Notes: a model not told the origin generated them from the sequence alone. Positions 27,361-39,149 are shown, counted from the stretch's first letter. The stretch is 64,000 nucleotides of DNA from Rallus limicola (GCA_022605955.1 JAKCOZ010000003.1:56420179-56484178), one strand, 5' to 3'. Numbers and translations are program-made.

Positions 27361-27710
27361 AGGAATTGGTTGGATAGTCGCACTCAGAATTGTATTCAAC
27401 AGCTCAGTATCCAAGTGGAGATAACTAGCAAGTGTCATTCTTCAGGGATGCTTTACATTTTAAGCTGAAAAAGGGTAGATTTAGCTTAGATATTAGGAAA
27501 AAAAAAATCTTCTCTATGAAGGTGGTGAGACACTGGAACAGGTTGCCCAGAAAAGCTGTGAATGCACCTGGATCCTTGGCAGTCTTCAAGGTTGGAGGAG
27601 ACTTTGGACAACCTGGTCTGGTGAAGGGTGTCCCTGCCCGTGGTAGGGGCGGGACTAGATGAGCTTTGAGGTCCCTTCCAACCCAACCCATCTCGTGATC
27701 CTATGATTTA
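27361..27710 (+). mobile_element. CR1 LINE with internal deletion
   Basis: The first 90 bases (AGGAATTGGTTGGATAG to CATTCTTCAGGG) match the reverse-transcriptase part of CR1 just before the PQGSVLGP motif. Near 27,452 the sequence jumps to the ORF2 C-terminus: [12 protein letters not shown], then [20 protein letters not shown], then the 3' UTR ending GATCCTATGATTT. Several hundred bases of the RT C-terminal part are missing between the two blocks. Confidence 0.9.
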
Positions 27711-30612
27711 AAGCAATGAGAGAGGCTAAGATGGGATGGCAGCCAGCATTTGTTCAGAAAAATTTCTATTAATGGAAATGGGCAGTAGAGAAGGAGGAAG
27801 AGAACAAACCTCAGAAGCAGAATCCACTGAAAAATTTCAAATATTTAAACAATAGTGATTCTTCTGTTCAAAGTCTAATTTTGAATTCATTAACAACAGA
27901 TTTAGAGTAGTCTCTAAATAAATCAGATATAATAGGAAAATTACAGAGAGGCAATGCCCCATTAAAGCCTTTTTTTTTTTACCTTTCAGAGTGGAATGTA
28001 CTTTATGTAATTTAGAGAAAAAGATCCTCTTACTCTTTTGTTATTCACATGAATAAAATAGATGCCAAGGACATATGAAAAGGCAAAGTATCTGACTGTT
28101 AAAATGCAGAAGTATAACAGTGAGTGTTTACCATTAAAATGCTAATTTTAAAGAATATAAAAACAATGGAAAGCCTTTTTTAACAATTCAATTAATTTTG
28201 AGTGCTGAAGCGACATTCTTACTGGCTAAATTACTCTTGTTTTTCTGTTCCATAGAAGCAGAGGTGTCACTATTCATCCATGCTCTTACAGCCTCAGACT
28301 GGAGAGAACACAAAACATGATGAACGTATAGTATGATTTCAATTTTCCTTCTCTTCGTGGCGTCTTCACTGAGCCCAGCATAGCTGAGAAGGAAAAAGCA
28401 AAGAGGGTATTTTTCAGTATCTTGGCACTGCCTTTAATTTTTGTGGCATGTGGTCTCTTTTAAGCTTTTAAAGTATTTGATTCCCGGAGTCCACTTTCTT
28501 TGGCAGTTCAGGGTTGTTCTGTGTAGGTATTTCAGCAATTTGACCAAAAATGTAATTTTTATTCTTTTACTGTCCTTAAATAGGAACAAAAGGTTTTATG
28601 GACTCCCTGAATTTGATTTACAGGCTGCCACTGTCTATAAAGCAGTTAAAATTAGTGAAATTGCAGGTTCAAGCTAAACCAAAATAAACTGTTCTTCAAT
28701 GAAGACAAGCAAAGAGCTTGCTCTGGTTTTTATCAAAGTCTTCCCAAGCAGACATCTAAACAAACACACGCAAGCTTCGAAACACTGAAAAGCTCCAAAA
28801 AGCTACCTTTTAAGGTCCAAAATACCACATAAATATTTCTTCAAGTAGCTGTAGAAATCTTTCCTGCTTTCAGTCCCATAAAATCTTCATCTCCTACCCC
28901 ACTTCCATTCAAATTAATTAAGCCTGCATTCCCAGAAATTCACAGATACCCAGTGACAGCTTTTAAACCTACTATCTTGGCAATTACAGTGCACTAGAAA
29001 AAATGGCAAGCCCCTTTAAAGATGATTGGTGTGAGCCACGTTTGAAGGAACTGTTTTTTACACAGCAGAGAATCCACAGTTTGAAAATCCAGGTGATGAA
29101 GAATCTTACTTTGGGCATTAAAAAAAAAAAAAGGAAGATACAGAAGGTCTAATTACTTGTGGAAGCAAAGGCTAACAAGTGTTTAGTCAGCGCAGAGAGG
29201 GACATTTACAGTTCTTCAGTAAAGTAGAAAGCATTAGTGAGACCTGGAATGGTATCAGATAGCTTAGGCGTTATTATAGATAATAATACAGTTTAAAATG
29301 ACAAGATTTTGTTGGTATTTGCTTTATTTTGCCCTGAGCTACACCAAAGCTTTAAAGACTTGAAGAGATCAACAACAATACTAACAACACGTTTAACCTT
29401 TGAAAAAGCTGTATGGTTCAGTTTTATCTCAGAAAAGATAGGGCACATAGTGGAGTGGATAAAAATTCAGCTGCATTTTTCCAGGTTACCAGTGCAATCC
29501 ATTAATAACTTTGCCACTTAAACCGATTTGATCCAGTCATGTTGATATAAACATTCATTGCTCATCACTTGAATGCACTTTAGAAAGCTTGATTTTTTTT
29601 TTTTTACTATGATTTCTTCCTGTCCTTTGAAGGTGATGTGACATATCATCCACCATCTTTGGGTCACTAGTAGGTTTTATGTCTTTGTATCCAAAATGGG
29701 GATTAATTTTATTTTTTTTCAGCCCACATTTACTAATAACAATGGCTTTGGAAGTGGCAGATTATCATACTAGTTGGAAGAAGTAATACTGCAAAAAATA
29801 AACCTTTCTCATTAACTGTGTGCTTGCTCCTCCCCCTTCTTAATGTACAACTTAATTCAGATTCAACATCTCCCCTGAGGTCAACCATCTGCTCACATTT
29901 CCCCAGTCAAACCCCACCTTAAGAGCAATGTCTATTGCAAAAAGTGAGTCAGCAAAATTTCCTTTACCTAAATGCCTCAGAAACATTCACTCATTTTCCA
30001 AAAAATCTCCCCTTTACTTTATGAAGGAAGAGCTTTTCTTCACACTTGCTCTAAAAACTTGGGCAGAAAAATTGAGTTGTTTTTGTTAGCTATTCCTTGC
30101 ATTTTTATCTCCAAGGCCAGTTGTTACAGAAGATGTTGAGTGTGAACACAATCTACAGGACCACAGCTAACCCCCCTAGGAATTTAAGGTGAACTGATAA
30201 TTATCTTGGCTCAGGTGTGGCTGTCTCTTGGCATTGTTTTTGACACATCTGACAGGTGACTCTCCACACTTCTACCAGAAGCTTTGACAGGAAACAGTCA
30301 TACTGAAGTCAAAATATCAGGCTTGTTCTAACAGTTCAAGATGGCTCACAAAGCTTTACCAGGTTCATTTGTTCACTGATCTGAGGCAGGAATGGGAAGT
30401 CTTTGTTAATGGCAACATTGAAAATGCTTCTCCAAGACAGGTTGAGAACGGGAATGGAAGGGAATGCTTTGGATCATCTTCAAAGGACAATGAAAGACTA
30501 TCACACACACACAAAAATTAAGATCTCCGGGGAGCACTCAAGCAAAGATCAATGGTTTCTTTAATGTGAGTAACCCACTGCAAAATACCAAGTTTGTACG
30601 AGAGACACACAA
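27711..30612. other. PLCXD3 upstream flank, no gene recognised
   Basis: AT-rich sequence up to the CpG island, with A and T homopolymers (e.g. 29,593-29,605) and a short (CA)n at about 30,503-30,513. No ORF is supported. Confidence 0.5.
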
Positions 30613-31126
30613 ACCCGCCGCGGCAAGCAGCTGGCCCGGCAGCGAAGGCATTTAACCAGCTACTCGCCCAAGGTCAGAGAGGTTATTGCAAGGTCTCAGG
30701 GCTGGCAAGAGAACAAAAACGCTCCTAAACGCCATCCCCGGAGCAGACGCCTTGCCGGCTGCGGCTCCGTGGCTGTGTCCGAGCTCTTGAGTGGGCTCGG
30801 CTGCCTCCAGCCGCCCCCGGGGGGACGCCGATGGGGATAAGCCGGCCGGCCGGAGAGGGGCCGGTGCAGATGTGACTGCGGCCCAGGGCCTGGGCCGTGC
30901 CGTTGCTCCTTCCCCCGAGCCCCTTGCGTGTGTGGGGGGGCTGGTTTCCTATCCCGAGCACACCGGGCCGCGCCGCCAGCGATGCCGCCCGGCCTGGCCA
31001 GCGCACGCCGCTGAGAAGGGACAAGGTGGCACCGGCGGGCAGGCCGGCGGCTGCAGCCGCGAAGGGTCTCACACGACCCGGCCCGGCACCGCAGGGAGGC
31101 GGCCGGGGGCAGCGCCCGGGCTCGGC

Positions 31127-31169
31127 GGGGCGGGGGGAGGCGGAGCGGGGCGGGGCCGGCGGGCGGGGC
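31127..31169 (+). promoter_or_regulatory. Cluster of GC boxes (SP/KLF-type sites)
   Basis: Three matches to GGGGCGGGG or GGGCGGGGC lie within 43 bases, 84-126 bases upstream of the PLCXD3 start codon. Such clusters commonly define TATA-less CpG-island promoters. The functional role is inferred from position only. Confidence 0.6.
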
Positions 31170-31190
31170 CGGGCCGGGCCGGGCCAGGCC
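31166..31190 (+). repeat. (GGGCC)n short tandem repeat in promoter
   Basis: Four exact GGGCC units (31,166-31,185) are followed by one AGGCC variant and GGGCGG. The repeat sits between the GC boxes and the start codon, probably in or near the 5' UTR. Confidence 0.9.
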
Positions 31191-31252
31191 GGGCGGCTGG
31201 GTGGGTTGGAGCGAGCGGCACCGGCGGGAGTGCTGTAGGGCACGGCGGCGGT

Positions 31253-31355
31253 ATGGCTTCGTCCCAAGGGAAGAACGAGCTGCGGTTCGCCGACTGGATG
31301 GCAGCTCTGCCCGGCAGCATCCACCGCACCCCGCTCACCAACCTGGCCATCCCGG
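31253..31355 (+). CDS. PLCXD3: PLCXD3 first coding exon (PI-PLC X domain-containing 3)
   Basis: This exon encodes 34 complete residues plus the first base of codon 35. It begins MASSQGKNEL, continues RFADWMAALP, and ends in TNLAIP followed by a Gly codon that starts with G. This is the N-terminus I recall for vertebrate PLCXD3, an intracellular protein of about 320 residues built around one PI-PLC X domain and lacking the Y, C2 and PH domains of classical PLCs. The next conserved segment, SHDSF, carries a catalytic histidine and is not encoded here, so it must lie in exon 2, outside the window. The start fits a reasonable Kozak context (G at -3, G at +4) and the match to family members begins exactly there. 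The reading frame stays open for 154 codons upstream, but that stretch is CpG-island sequence without homology that I recognise. The exon ends at a donor CGG|GTAGGT, a phase-1 intron. Family members are phosphoinositide-hydrolase-like; the enzymology of PLCXD3 is less well settled than the assignment. Confidence 0.93.
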
Positions 31356-31361
31356 GTAGGT
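31356..31361 (+). other. PLCXD3: Splice donor of PLCXD3 intron 1
   Basis: GTAGGT follows CGG directly where homology to PLCXD3 stops. Translation past this point gives unrelated Arg-rich sequence. A second GT at 31360 (GTGCGC) fits the donor consensus less well. Splicing at 31355/31356 leaves one G for a Gly codon, as the protein requires. Confidence 0.88.
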
Positions 31362-31897
31362 GCGCCCATCTCCCCTCCCCTCGCCGCGGGCCGGGATGCG
31401 CCGCCGGAGCGGTTAGCGCGTTTCTCGCCGTGCCACTGAGGCGACAGCGCGCCCCGGGCTGCGCCGCGGTGGCTCCTCCTGGTGCTCCCGTGCGCTGCCT
31501 CGGATCAGGGCGAGCAGGGCAGACGCATGGAGAGGTTCCCGCAGGGCGCCGTTCTTGCGGCCCCGAAAGTGTGATGAACTTGGCGGCGATGGCTGGCGGG
31601 GCGCGCGGGCCGGCTCTGTAAATCGTGCGGGAAAGTAGCGTGCCCCTGTGCCGCTTGACTGGGGCAACAAGACCCGCTACTGGACCTGTTGTGTGAGCAA
31701 AACGCCATGTATCGCCCGTGCCGCGAATCGCCCTGTGTGTAAACTTGTGTCGTGAGGTCGGGTCTGAAGGTCTGAGCTCGCCAGGAGCCGGGGAAGGATG
31801 CGGGGCGGCGGGATGCGGGCTGTGGCGAGGGCGGACAGGCTCCAGCAGCCAGCGACATCATCCCTCGTTGCCTTCGCGAGACACTCGCTCTCGGCGC

Positions 31898-34800
31898 TAA
31901 TTTAAGTGAGACGGTTAATGGCAGGTCACGGTACTCTAACTCCTTTTGTGTGCTCTCTGCCGGGTTTTTTTAATGCGAGATTATAACCGTAGACTTATTC
32001 AGAAGGCATGTCAGAATCCAAAACAGCAATTGTTTCAGATGATTCCTGGTTTGAGGGAGCACCTCATTTTGCAAGATCTCTTTACCAGCATCCCACCCCC
32101 TGTGAGATGTCAAACAGATACAAGATTTCAGAGATGCTGGAGCTGTGAAGTCTCTTAAGCTCCTTATGAGAAATGTTAACTTCTTGCAAGTTTTGTGTAG
32201 CAGCTGCTGCTGTTATAGCTATTTTTAGAACCCCAGGCAAAGATTTTTTTAAGACAGTGTAACAGCAACTATTTACAAGAATGTCTTTTCCGTAGCTCTG
32301 TTTGAAAACAGGTGTGCCTTTTAAAAATCACACATCTCTTTTAGTTTCTTACAATTTACACAAGCTATGTCTAGTATTCTACCTGCTAAACTGTGGGGTG
32401 GATTCTTTTTTCTTTTCAATTGTTTGAATATATACTGTATAGAATTGTGTGACTCAAAGGCGTAGGTATCCAGCACCTGTACCTGTTATGTCAAAGCACA
32501 GGCTGTAAAAGCTCTTGGCGTTGATAACTTTCAGTTAACCTGCAAGCAGTGGAATGTTCTTGCAGAATATCAGCTGTGATGAGAAGTTTGTTTGTGAGCC
32601 ATTGGGCCTTTACAGACTTTTTCTTGGTTTTGATAAGATCACGATGAAATTAATGTGCTTCCAGATGCCAGAAATTGCCTTTGATATGCATCACCTTTAA
32701 CTGGCTTTGTTGCTTAAAGCATGGTGAAGCTGTTACTGGTGCATCTATCTCATCAGGATCTCTCAGTTACTTCCTCATAGCCTCTTTGGAGAACAGTTTT
32801 TCACAGTGGACGTTTTTAGAGCTTTGGTAGTAATAATAGAAACTTTCACACTTTGTTAACAAGTTTAAATTAAAAAATGAGCAACAAAAACCTAAACAAA
32901 ATCAAAACAAACCCAAACCTACAGAACAACCTTCTGTGGACTGTAAATGCTGGTTAATCCCAGTACAGCATTCAGCAGTGGGCAAGTTCTGCTGCCTGTA
33001 ACTGCAGAGATTGACCCCTTGCACTGGCAGAAGGGTTTTGCTCATGTAAGAGAGATACAGAGACTTGCTTTCTGTGAAATGAGCAGCAAAACTTCTGTGA
33101 TTTGAGTGGCATGGTGTTAAGACTGTTGAAATTTGCCCTTCTCTTAGTGTAAATTGACACAAACCTCACTGATCTGCATATCTCCCTTTTAAAATGCCAG
33201 CTTTGGTACAGAGAGCCTTACAAGGAGGAGAGCAATACATTTCATGTGAATTTGTCCATGAGGGAGCCTGGCACAAGGGCTGTGAGTATCAGTGCAGTTT
33301 AAGTATTATCTCGTAAAAGTAGGTTTATTATTCTATTCAACATACAAAGTGGAAATACGCAATATTATACAAAAGCAAACACAGGGTTGGTTTTATCCTT
33401 CAAGAAGAAATAACCTTTGAGACTTTCATAATGCTTATTTGGAAGTTTCCTCCCATATGACTAGAGCTGAACACTAATGCTATCTGTGCGTAAGAGCTAT
33501 TAACGTGTAACTGCTATTCAAGCAGTTAATGCAAGGGATGTGTAGAACCCCAAACATCCTATGTTAAATCTTCGTATTTTTAATGTATTTTTGAAACTGT
33601 TTTGGAAATGAATGTTTAATTATTAAAGTATTCATAGAATTACTGCTATATAACGTAAATAGCATTTTGTTTCCTCTTTTTCTTCTTACCAAAAGAATTT
33701 AACAGTACATTTTTATTTTTTCCAGCAGGATCTTAACTTCCCTTGCAGCAGTTGGAATACTGATTTTGTACCTTCTTTCAGCAAGATAGAATTCAGTTCT
33801 GCAGCCAGAGTAACAGTCCAAGGCCAATATTGAAGAAAACAAACTATTAGCTTGAAAATGTTAGACTGAATTTTCCAAATTACTGCATCATCCCTTATCC
33901 ATTACAGAGGATGTTCCAGTAAATTAGGGGAAAAATATTGTTGTTTTTATTAGAAATCATTAGTACATTTCTCATTGTTAGAAGGAGTGCTTAGTACTGA
34001 GATGATACACTCTGTTGTCTTTACACAGACATGCATATAATATTTGAACTGTTGCAAAGAGAAGCACAAAAACTTCAGTCATGATCATATTTAAATAATA
34101 CCATTGAAGATATGTTATGTACATAATATGCTTAAAAACATAATCGATCATACTTTTTTTCCTTTTTTTTAAGTGGTCAGTTGTTAAACTTATTCAGGGA
34201 CAAATTTAAACTATTTATCAGAACTTACACTTCCATAATCAGTGCTGCATTTTGTTAGTATTCCAGTAATTTACTCGTGTAACTTCTCTGCAGTTTAATT
34301 CAGGTATTTTTGTTTTCCTAAGACCAAGAATCCAGCAGAGAAGACAAAGATACACCTTGTGCCAGTGTTGTCAATCAGAAACTTTTCCATTTGGATTTCT
34401 TTCAAAGATGAGGATGATGCATTAGATCATGATGTTTACTTCTTTCACTGTGCCATGTCTGTGTTCTCTTGCACTGAAAATAGCAGGTTTACTTTAAATG
34501 AAGCATACTAGTAGCAAATAATAGTATACATTATTTGGAAGTAAAATAATCTCTTAGTTTTCAGAAAATACCATGCATGTTTAATATCCTATTGCTATGA
34601 TGATTAGAACATTGCAAACACTAGGAATACATCCTAGTGTTTGCAAGCTGCCTCTTGTTGAGAGATCTTTCATAGCACTCTGATGAGAAAAAAGGTGGAT
34701 GATTGTGGATTACTTTTGCTATTGGGGAATGGGTATCTTTTAGTAATTGGTAAAACGTAATTTTGTTCAATGCCTGTGCATCTCTGACCAGGATAAAAAA

Positions 34801-35049
34801 ATAGGGTTTTTGTGGATAATGTACATTTATAGATATAAGACCTTTATGCCCCAAGTTGAGGCTAGAAGGTGAGATATAGAGAACCAATGTACTTTGGTGT
34901 GTTAGTGCCCTCTTCTTAATCTGGGTTGACGATATGAGCTATGTGCAATGCAGTAAAAGAGACATCAGTAGGCAGCATTTCCTTATGAATTGATCCACTT
35001 ACTGATCAATTAACTTTGACATTTGAGGATCGATTGAGGAGTAGGATCA
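31898..35049. other. Intronic, no element recognised except one hairpin
   Basis: Intron sequence downstream of the CpG island. Apart from the perfect inverted repeat at 34,612-34,646, I see nothing assignable. Confidence 0.5.
34612..34646. repeat. Perfect inverted repeat, 15-bp arms, 5-nt loop
   Basis: TTGCAAACACTAGGA (34,612-34,626), loop ATACA, then its exact reverse complement TCCTAGTGTTTGCAA (34,632-34,646). The flanking bases do not pair. Confidence 0.95.
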
Positions 35050-35618
35050 CAGGTCAGCAGGAGAACACCTGAATTCCAGCACCAAGAAATTCCAGTCAGC
35101 AAATTAGCCTCATCAGGGCTCCAATTTAGATGCTTCCATGCAAATTCAACTGCATGGGGAATAAACAACAGGACTTGGTTGTGTGTGCATGCCTGCAGGG
35201 CTGGGATCCTACTAGTGTCACAGAGATGTGGTGGGACGGCGCCTATGGCTGGAGTGTTGAGATGGAAGGATACAGGCTCTTTTGGAAAGATGTGGAGGGG
35301 CTGTCGCCCTCTGTCAGTGACCAGCTGAAGCTCCATTTGGGGATGGATGAGGAGCTGCCCAAGAGTTTATGTGCAAGGATTAAAGGGAAGGTAGGGACAA
35401 GAGACACTATAGTGGGCATCTGCTACAGGCCACCAGACCAGCAAGACTGAGTAGATGAGGCCCTCTATAGACAGATAGGAGCAGCCTCATGTTCACAATC
35501 CCTGTTCCTCATGGGGAACTTCAACCATCCCGATATCTAGTGGAGTGACAGCATAGCAGGGTACAAGCCTAGATGATCTTTAAATGTCCCTTCTAACCCA
35601 CACCATTCTATAATTAGA
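35050..35618 (+). mobile_element. CR1 LINE: endonuclease part fused to 3' end
   Basis: The plus frame at 35,130-35,450 encodes part of the CR1 apurinic/apyrimidinic endonuclease: TEMWWDGAYGWSVEMEGYRL, then RIKGKVGTRDTIVGICYRPP, a characteristic block of the domain. A few bases later comes the FNHPDI-type sequence (MGNFNHPDI). Near 35,560 the element jumps straight to the CR1 3' UTR (TAGATGATCTTTAAATGTCC) and ends in CCATTCTATAATTA. The whole reverse transcriptase is missing. It is a dead copy with stops and indels. Confidence 0.9.
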
Positions 35619-37879
35619 TGTTTGCTTAATGTAGTTCCTGAGGAGGAATGCACAAGATATAGCTGGTTTCTTTTTTTTCTCAGATGAGATTTTTTAAAAA
35701 TTATTTTGACCTATATATTTCTTTGTCTGTCAGCCAGAAAACAATTACTAGCCACAGCAGAGCTGAAATTGTCTCATATTAAATAAGAAGCTTATGGCAC
35801 ATAAATTGTTTTTTATGCTATTAATCTTCAGAATGAGGTTCTGAGATTTGAAGTTTGCATTTCCCACTATCCCACCACCATCATGTTTTGTAAAACAACT
35901 AAGACCACCTCATAGAGAATTAGTTTACAAAAGGAGAGGATATCTGTCTCTGTCAAAAAGGTACTAAGATGACAGAGGTGGTAAAGGGAGAATTGGGAGA
36001 AGCCTACATGTTTCTGTGGCTGGAATATTTTAGCCTTTTTGTGAATCACAGCACTGCAGAGGTAACACAACAGGTCTGTTTCAAATATTTTAAGTTTCTG
36101 TCTTTCATTGTAATACCTTGCTGATGTTACAGTCATTCTTGGGAAGACACTTTTCATTCTCAGCCCCATGGTGAAATTCTTCCATCTTAAAAATGTCTTC
36201 CATGTTGGTTACATAGATACATGATATTTTCAATGTTTAAATGCTATCAGGGAATTCTTTTTTAATTTTGAGCTTGAATAGTTGATAGATTGGATATTCT
36301 TAGGATGAAGATTGGTTGTGAAAAGCTTGGGACCTGTTTCATCCTTGTCTGTCCACCAATGATGAATGGAGTACCTCTGCTTCACTTGCAGGGGTTTGAT
36401 TCTGTACAAAATTACCTATAACCTAATGGTGCAGGTATACCTATAAACCTACAATGAAGATTGCCCATTAGCTTTTCGCAGTATGTGGCAGAACTGTTTC
36501 TTTTTCCAGTGCACCCTGTACTCGATTTCTGTGATCTTCAAATAAGTACTTTATGCTGTGTTTTCTGCTCAGAAAATAAGAAAAGTTCTTCATAACTGAC
36601 TTCCCTAACTTAATAGGATAGCTCTCTTCTTCCTTGTTTATAGTGCTCTTTTTACATCACATTTAGACACAGAACAGTCTTGCTGGCCTTGCCTGTGCTA
36701 ATGTGTCATTTCAACCCTTTCAGAAGTAGTTGTGTGATACACTTTCCTGTGGCATTCGCCATTAATTGTACATGTCATGACGTGTTTCTAGTAAGCACAG
36801 AATGAAGCTGTTGGGTTCTTCATACTGCCATCAAAATCATCAAACAGTTCAAGGCCTTCAGTTACTTGCCCATCTGCTACAAGAAGCAATTTGAAACTGT
36901 TTTTGCTTGGTTTCCCAACAGGAGCTGTTTATTTAATCCAGCAATCTCTGTCCACTCTGTCTCCTGCGGCTTAGTTCCAGCAGAGCTGGCTTCTTCTCTG
37001 ACCTGCCTCACATCCTGCCACCATGGCAGGTGGGGCAGAGGGACTGGTTTTAATGCCATCTGGAATTATTTCTCTCTTTCCACCTCGTTGAATTTCTGTT
37101 TCATTTCATCTCTTGGCTGAAAACTTAACTGCTTTGTATATTCAAACTGCCCTTCTGACAATTTTTAACTTCGTGTTTTATATGCATTTTAGGCTTGGTA
37201 CCTTTCTGCAATCCTTACTACAGTGTGACTTGTACTGTGTCTGTCACACAAAATGATACTTGCTTTGAAGAAGTTCAGACATATTTAACTATGTGAGTAA
37301 TTAAAAATGCTCATACAAAGTAGGCAAAATTATTGAGTCTCTAACTTTAAGCCCCTTAAGACAGTTATGCCATGTTTTTCACAGCTCTGCATAGAGATAT
37401 TCATTGAAACTTTAGACTATGAATTAAAAATTGATTGTATAACTTTGATAAATACTGTTCAGATTTAGCAAAGAGACTTGTGTTTAACAGTTCTGCTCTT
37501 CAAAGAGCAGCCAGTTCCAGGGAGAATGACCTCTATGCCTGTCTTGCCCTTTCTTCCAAAGAGGTACAAATAATAGGGAATAGATCTGCTTGTGCAGTCC
37601 ATACAGTAAAGCTTGTGGTCCCGTAAGCAAAGAATACAATTTGGAAGATGGATGGCTCAAAATAGGAAAATTTGGGTTTTAATCTAAACTTCTACAAAGT
37701 TGAATGGTTTTTCGTTTGACCTACTGTAACATGCTTTGTTTAATCTTATATTTTGCATTATTTTGAACAGCTGTATGGTATCAAATAATAACTGTACTGA
37801 AATACTGAAATTCTGGGGTAAGTTGATGTAAACAAATGAAATTAAACACTTCTTTTCCCTTCTCAAGTAGCCTGCCAGA
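35619..37879. other. Intronic, no element recognised
   Basis: AT-rich intron sequence between two CR1 fragments. The short ORFs are unsupported. Confidence 0.5.
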
Positions 37880-39149
37880 AACAGGTATTAGTGATTTCTT
37901 CTGGGGGATTGCCATCTATGAGAAAGGCTGGAAGGATGATTCAGGGAACTACCAGCCTGTCAGTCTGGCCTCAGTCCTGGTGAAGGTTATGGAGAAGATC
38001 AGCTTGAGTGCCACCATGTGGCACGTACAGGACAACCAGGTGATCAGGACCAGTCAGCATGGGGCTGTGAAGGGCAGGTCCTGCTTGACAAATATGATTT
38101 TCTATTGAAAGTTGACCTTGTCAGTGAATGAGGATGTTATCTACCTAGACCTTAGTACAGCATTTGACACTGTTTCCCACAGCATTCTCCCACAGAAACT
38201 GGCTGCTTATGGCTTGGATGGGTGTCATGTTTGCTGGGTAATGTACTATCTGGATGTCTGGGCCCACAGAGTTGATGGCCAGTCACAAGAGGTGTTCCCC
38301 AGGGAATCTGGGGATGATCGTCAATGATCTGGATGAGGGGATTGAGTACAGCCTCAGTACGTTTACAGATGACACCAAGTTGGGTGGGAGTGTGGATCTG
38401 CTTGAGGGTAGGAAGGGTCTGTAGGGGGGTGTGTATGGGCTGGCTGGATGGGCTGGGGCCAGTTGTATGAGGTTCAGTAAAGCTCAGTGCTGAGTCCTGC
38501 ACTTGGGTCACAACAATCTCAGGCAGTGCTGCAGCCTGGGGGAAGAGTGGCTGAAAAGCTGCCTGGTGGAGAAGGATGTGGGCATGTTGGTGAGCCAGCA
38601 GCGTGCCCTGGTGGCCAAGAAGGCCAAGAACATCCTGGCTAGTGTCAGAACTAGTGTGGCCAGCGAGACTAGGGCAGTGACTGTCCGCCTGTACACAGCA
38701 CTGGTGAACCCCTTGAGTGCCGCACTCGGCTTTGGGCTCCTCAGTACAAAAAAGACATTGAAGTGCTAGAGCATATGCAGAGAAGGGCAGTAAAACTGCT
38801 GAAGGGTCTAGAGCACAAGTCTGATGAGGTCCTGCCGTGGGAGCTGGGGTTGTTTGTCCTGGAGAAAAAAAGCCTGCGGGGGAACGTGAAAGGAGGTTGT
38901 AGCCAGGTGGGTGTTGTTACTTGGGAAAAGAGACCAAGTAACAGGACAAGAGGAAATGGCCTCAGGTTGCACCAGGGGAGGTTTAGATTGGATATTAGGA
39001 AAAAATCACTACATGTATTTAAAAAATGTGTATATATGGCTCTTAGGGGCATGGTTTAGTGGAGGGCTTGGCAGTGTTAGGTAGCAGTTGGACTCAATTA
39101 TTTTCAGGTTTTTTTTCCAACCTAAAAGATTCTATGATTCTGTGATTCC
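37880..39149 (+). mobile_element. CR1 LINE, reverse transcriptase to 3' end
   Basis: This is one of the two longest CR1 copies in the window. In order: KDDSGNYQPVSLASVLVKVM (RT start), QHGAVKGRSCLTNMIFY, DVIYLDLSTAFDTVSHSILP, a deletion in the PQGSVLGP region, NDLDEGIEY with the catalytic box read as FTDDTKLGG instead of FADD, then [65 protein letters not shown] and the 3' UTR ending ATTCTATGATTCTGTGATTCC. The protein is spread over all three frames by indels. The element lies in sense orientation to PLCXD3. Confidence 0.95.

Larger units (their letters stand above)
30613..31897 (+). promoter_or_regulatory. PLCXD3: CpG island promoter of PLCXD3
   Basis: Base composition changes abruptly from AT-rich to very GC- and CpG-rich near 30,613 and returns near 31,897. 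The island surrounds the first coding exon, as is typical of broadly expressed or neuronal vertebrate genes. I see no convincing TATA box. GC boxes of the SP/KLF type cluster just upstream of the start codon (31,127-31,135, 31,147-31,156, 31,161-31,169). Transcription probably starts within roughly 150 bases upstream of 31,253, but the sequence alone does not fix the site. Long open frames on both strands here (up to 276 codons) follow from the lack of AT-rich stop codons. Confidence 0.88.

Noticed and set aside
1..30600. 3' end of OXCT1, the expected upstream neighbour of PLCXD3 by synteny
   Set aside because: No frame resembling the OXCT1 C-terminus is visible, so it presumably lies left of the window.
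30725..31369. 214-codon antisense ORF in the CpG island
   Set aside because: Pro/Arg/Ala-rich translation caused by the absence of AT-rich stop codons. No domain, and it runs opposite a recognised exon.
30791..31621. 276-codon plus-strand ORF across the CpG island
   Set aside because: It is GC-rich low-complexity translation that merely includes the 34 real PLCXD3 codons in frame and then reads through the splice donor into intron.
35010..35336. 108-codon minus-strand ORF
   Set aside because: Shadow of the CR1 endonuclease on the plus strand.
38152..38511. 119-codon minus-strand ORF
   Set aside because: Antisense shadow of the CR1 reverse-transcriptase region.
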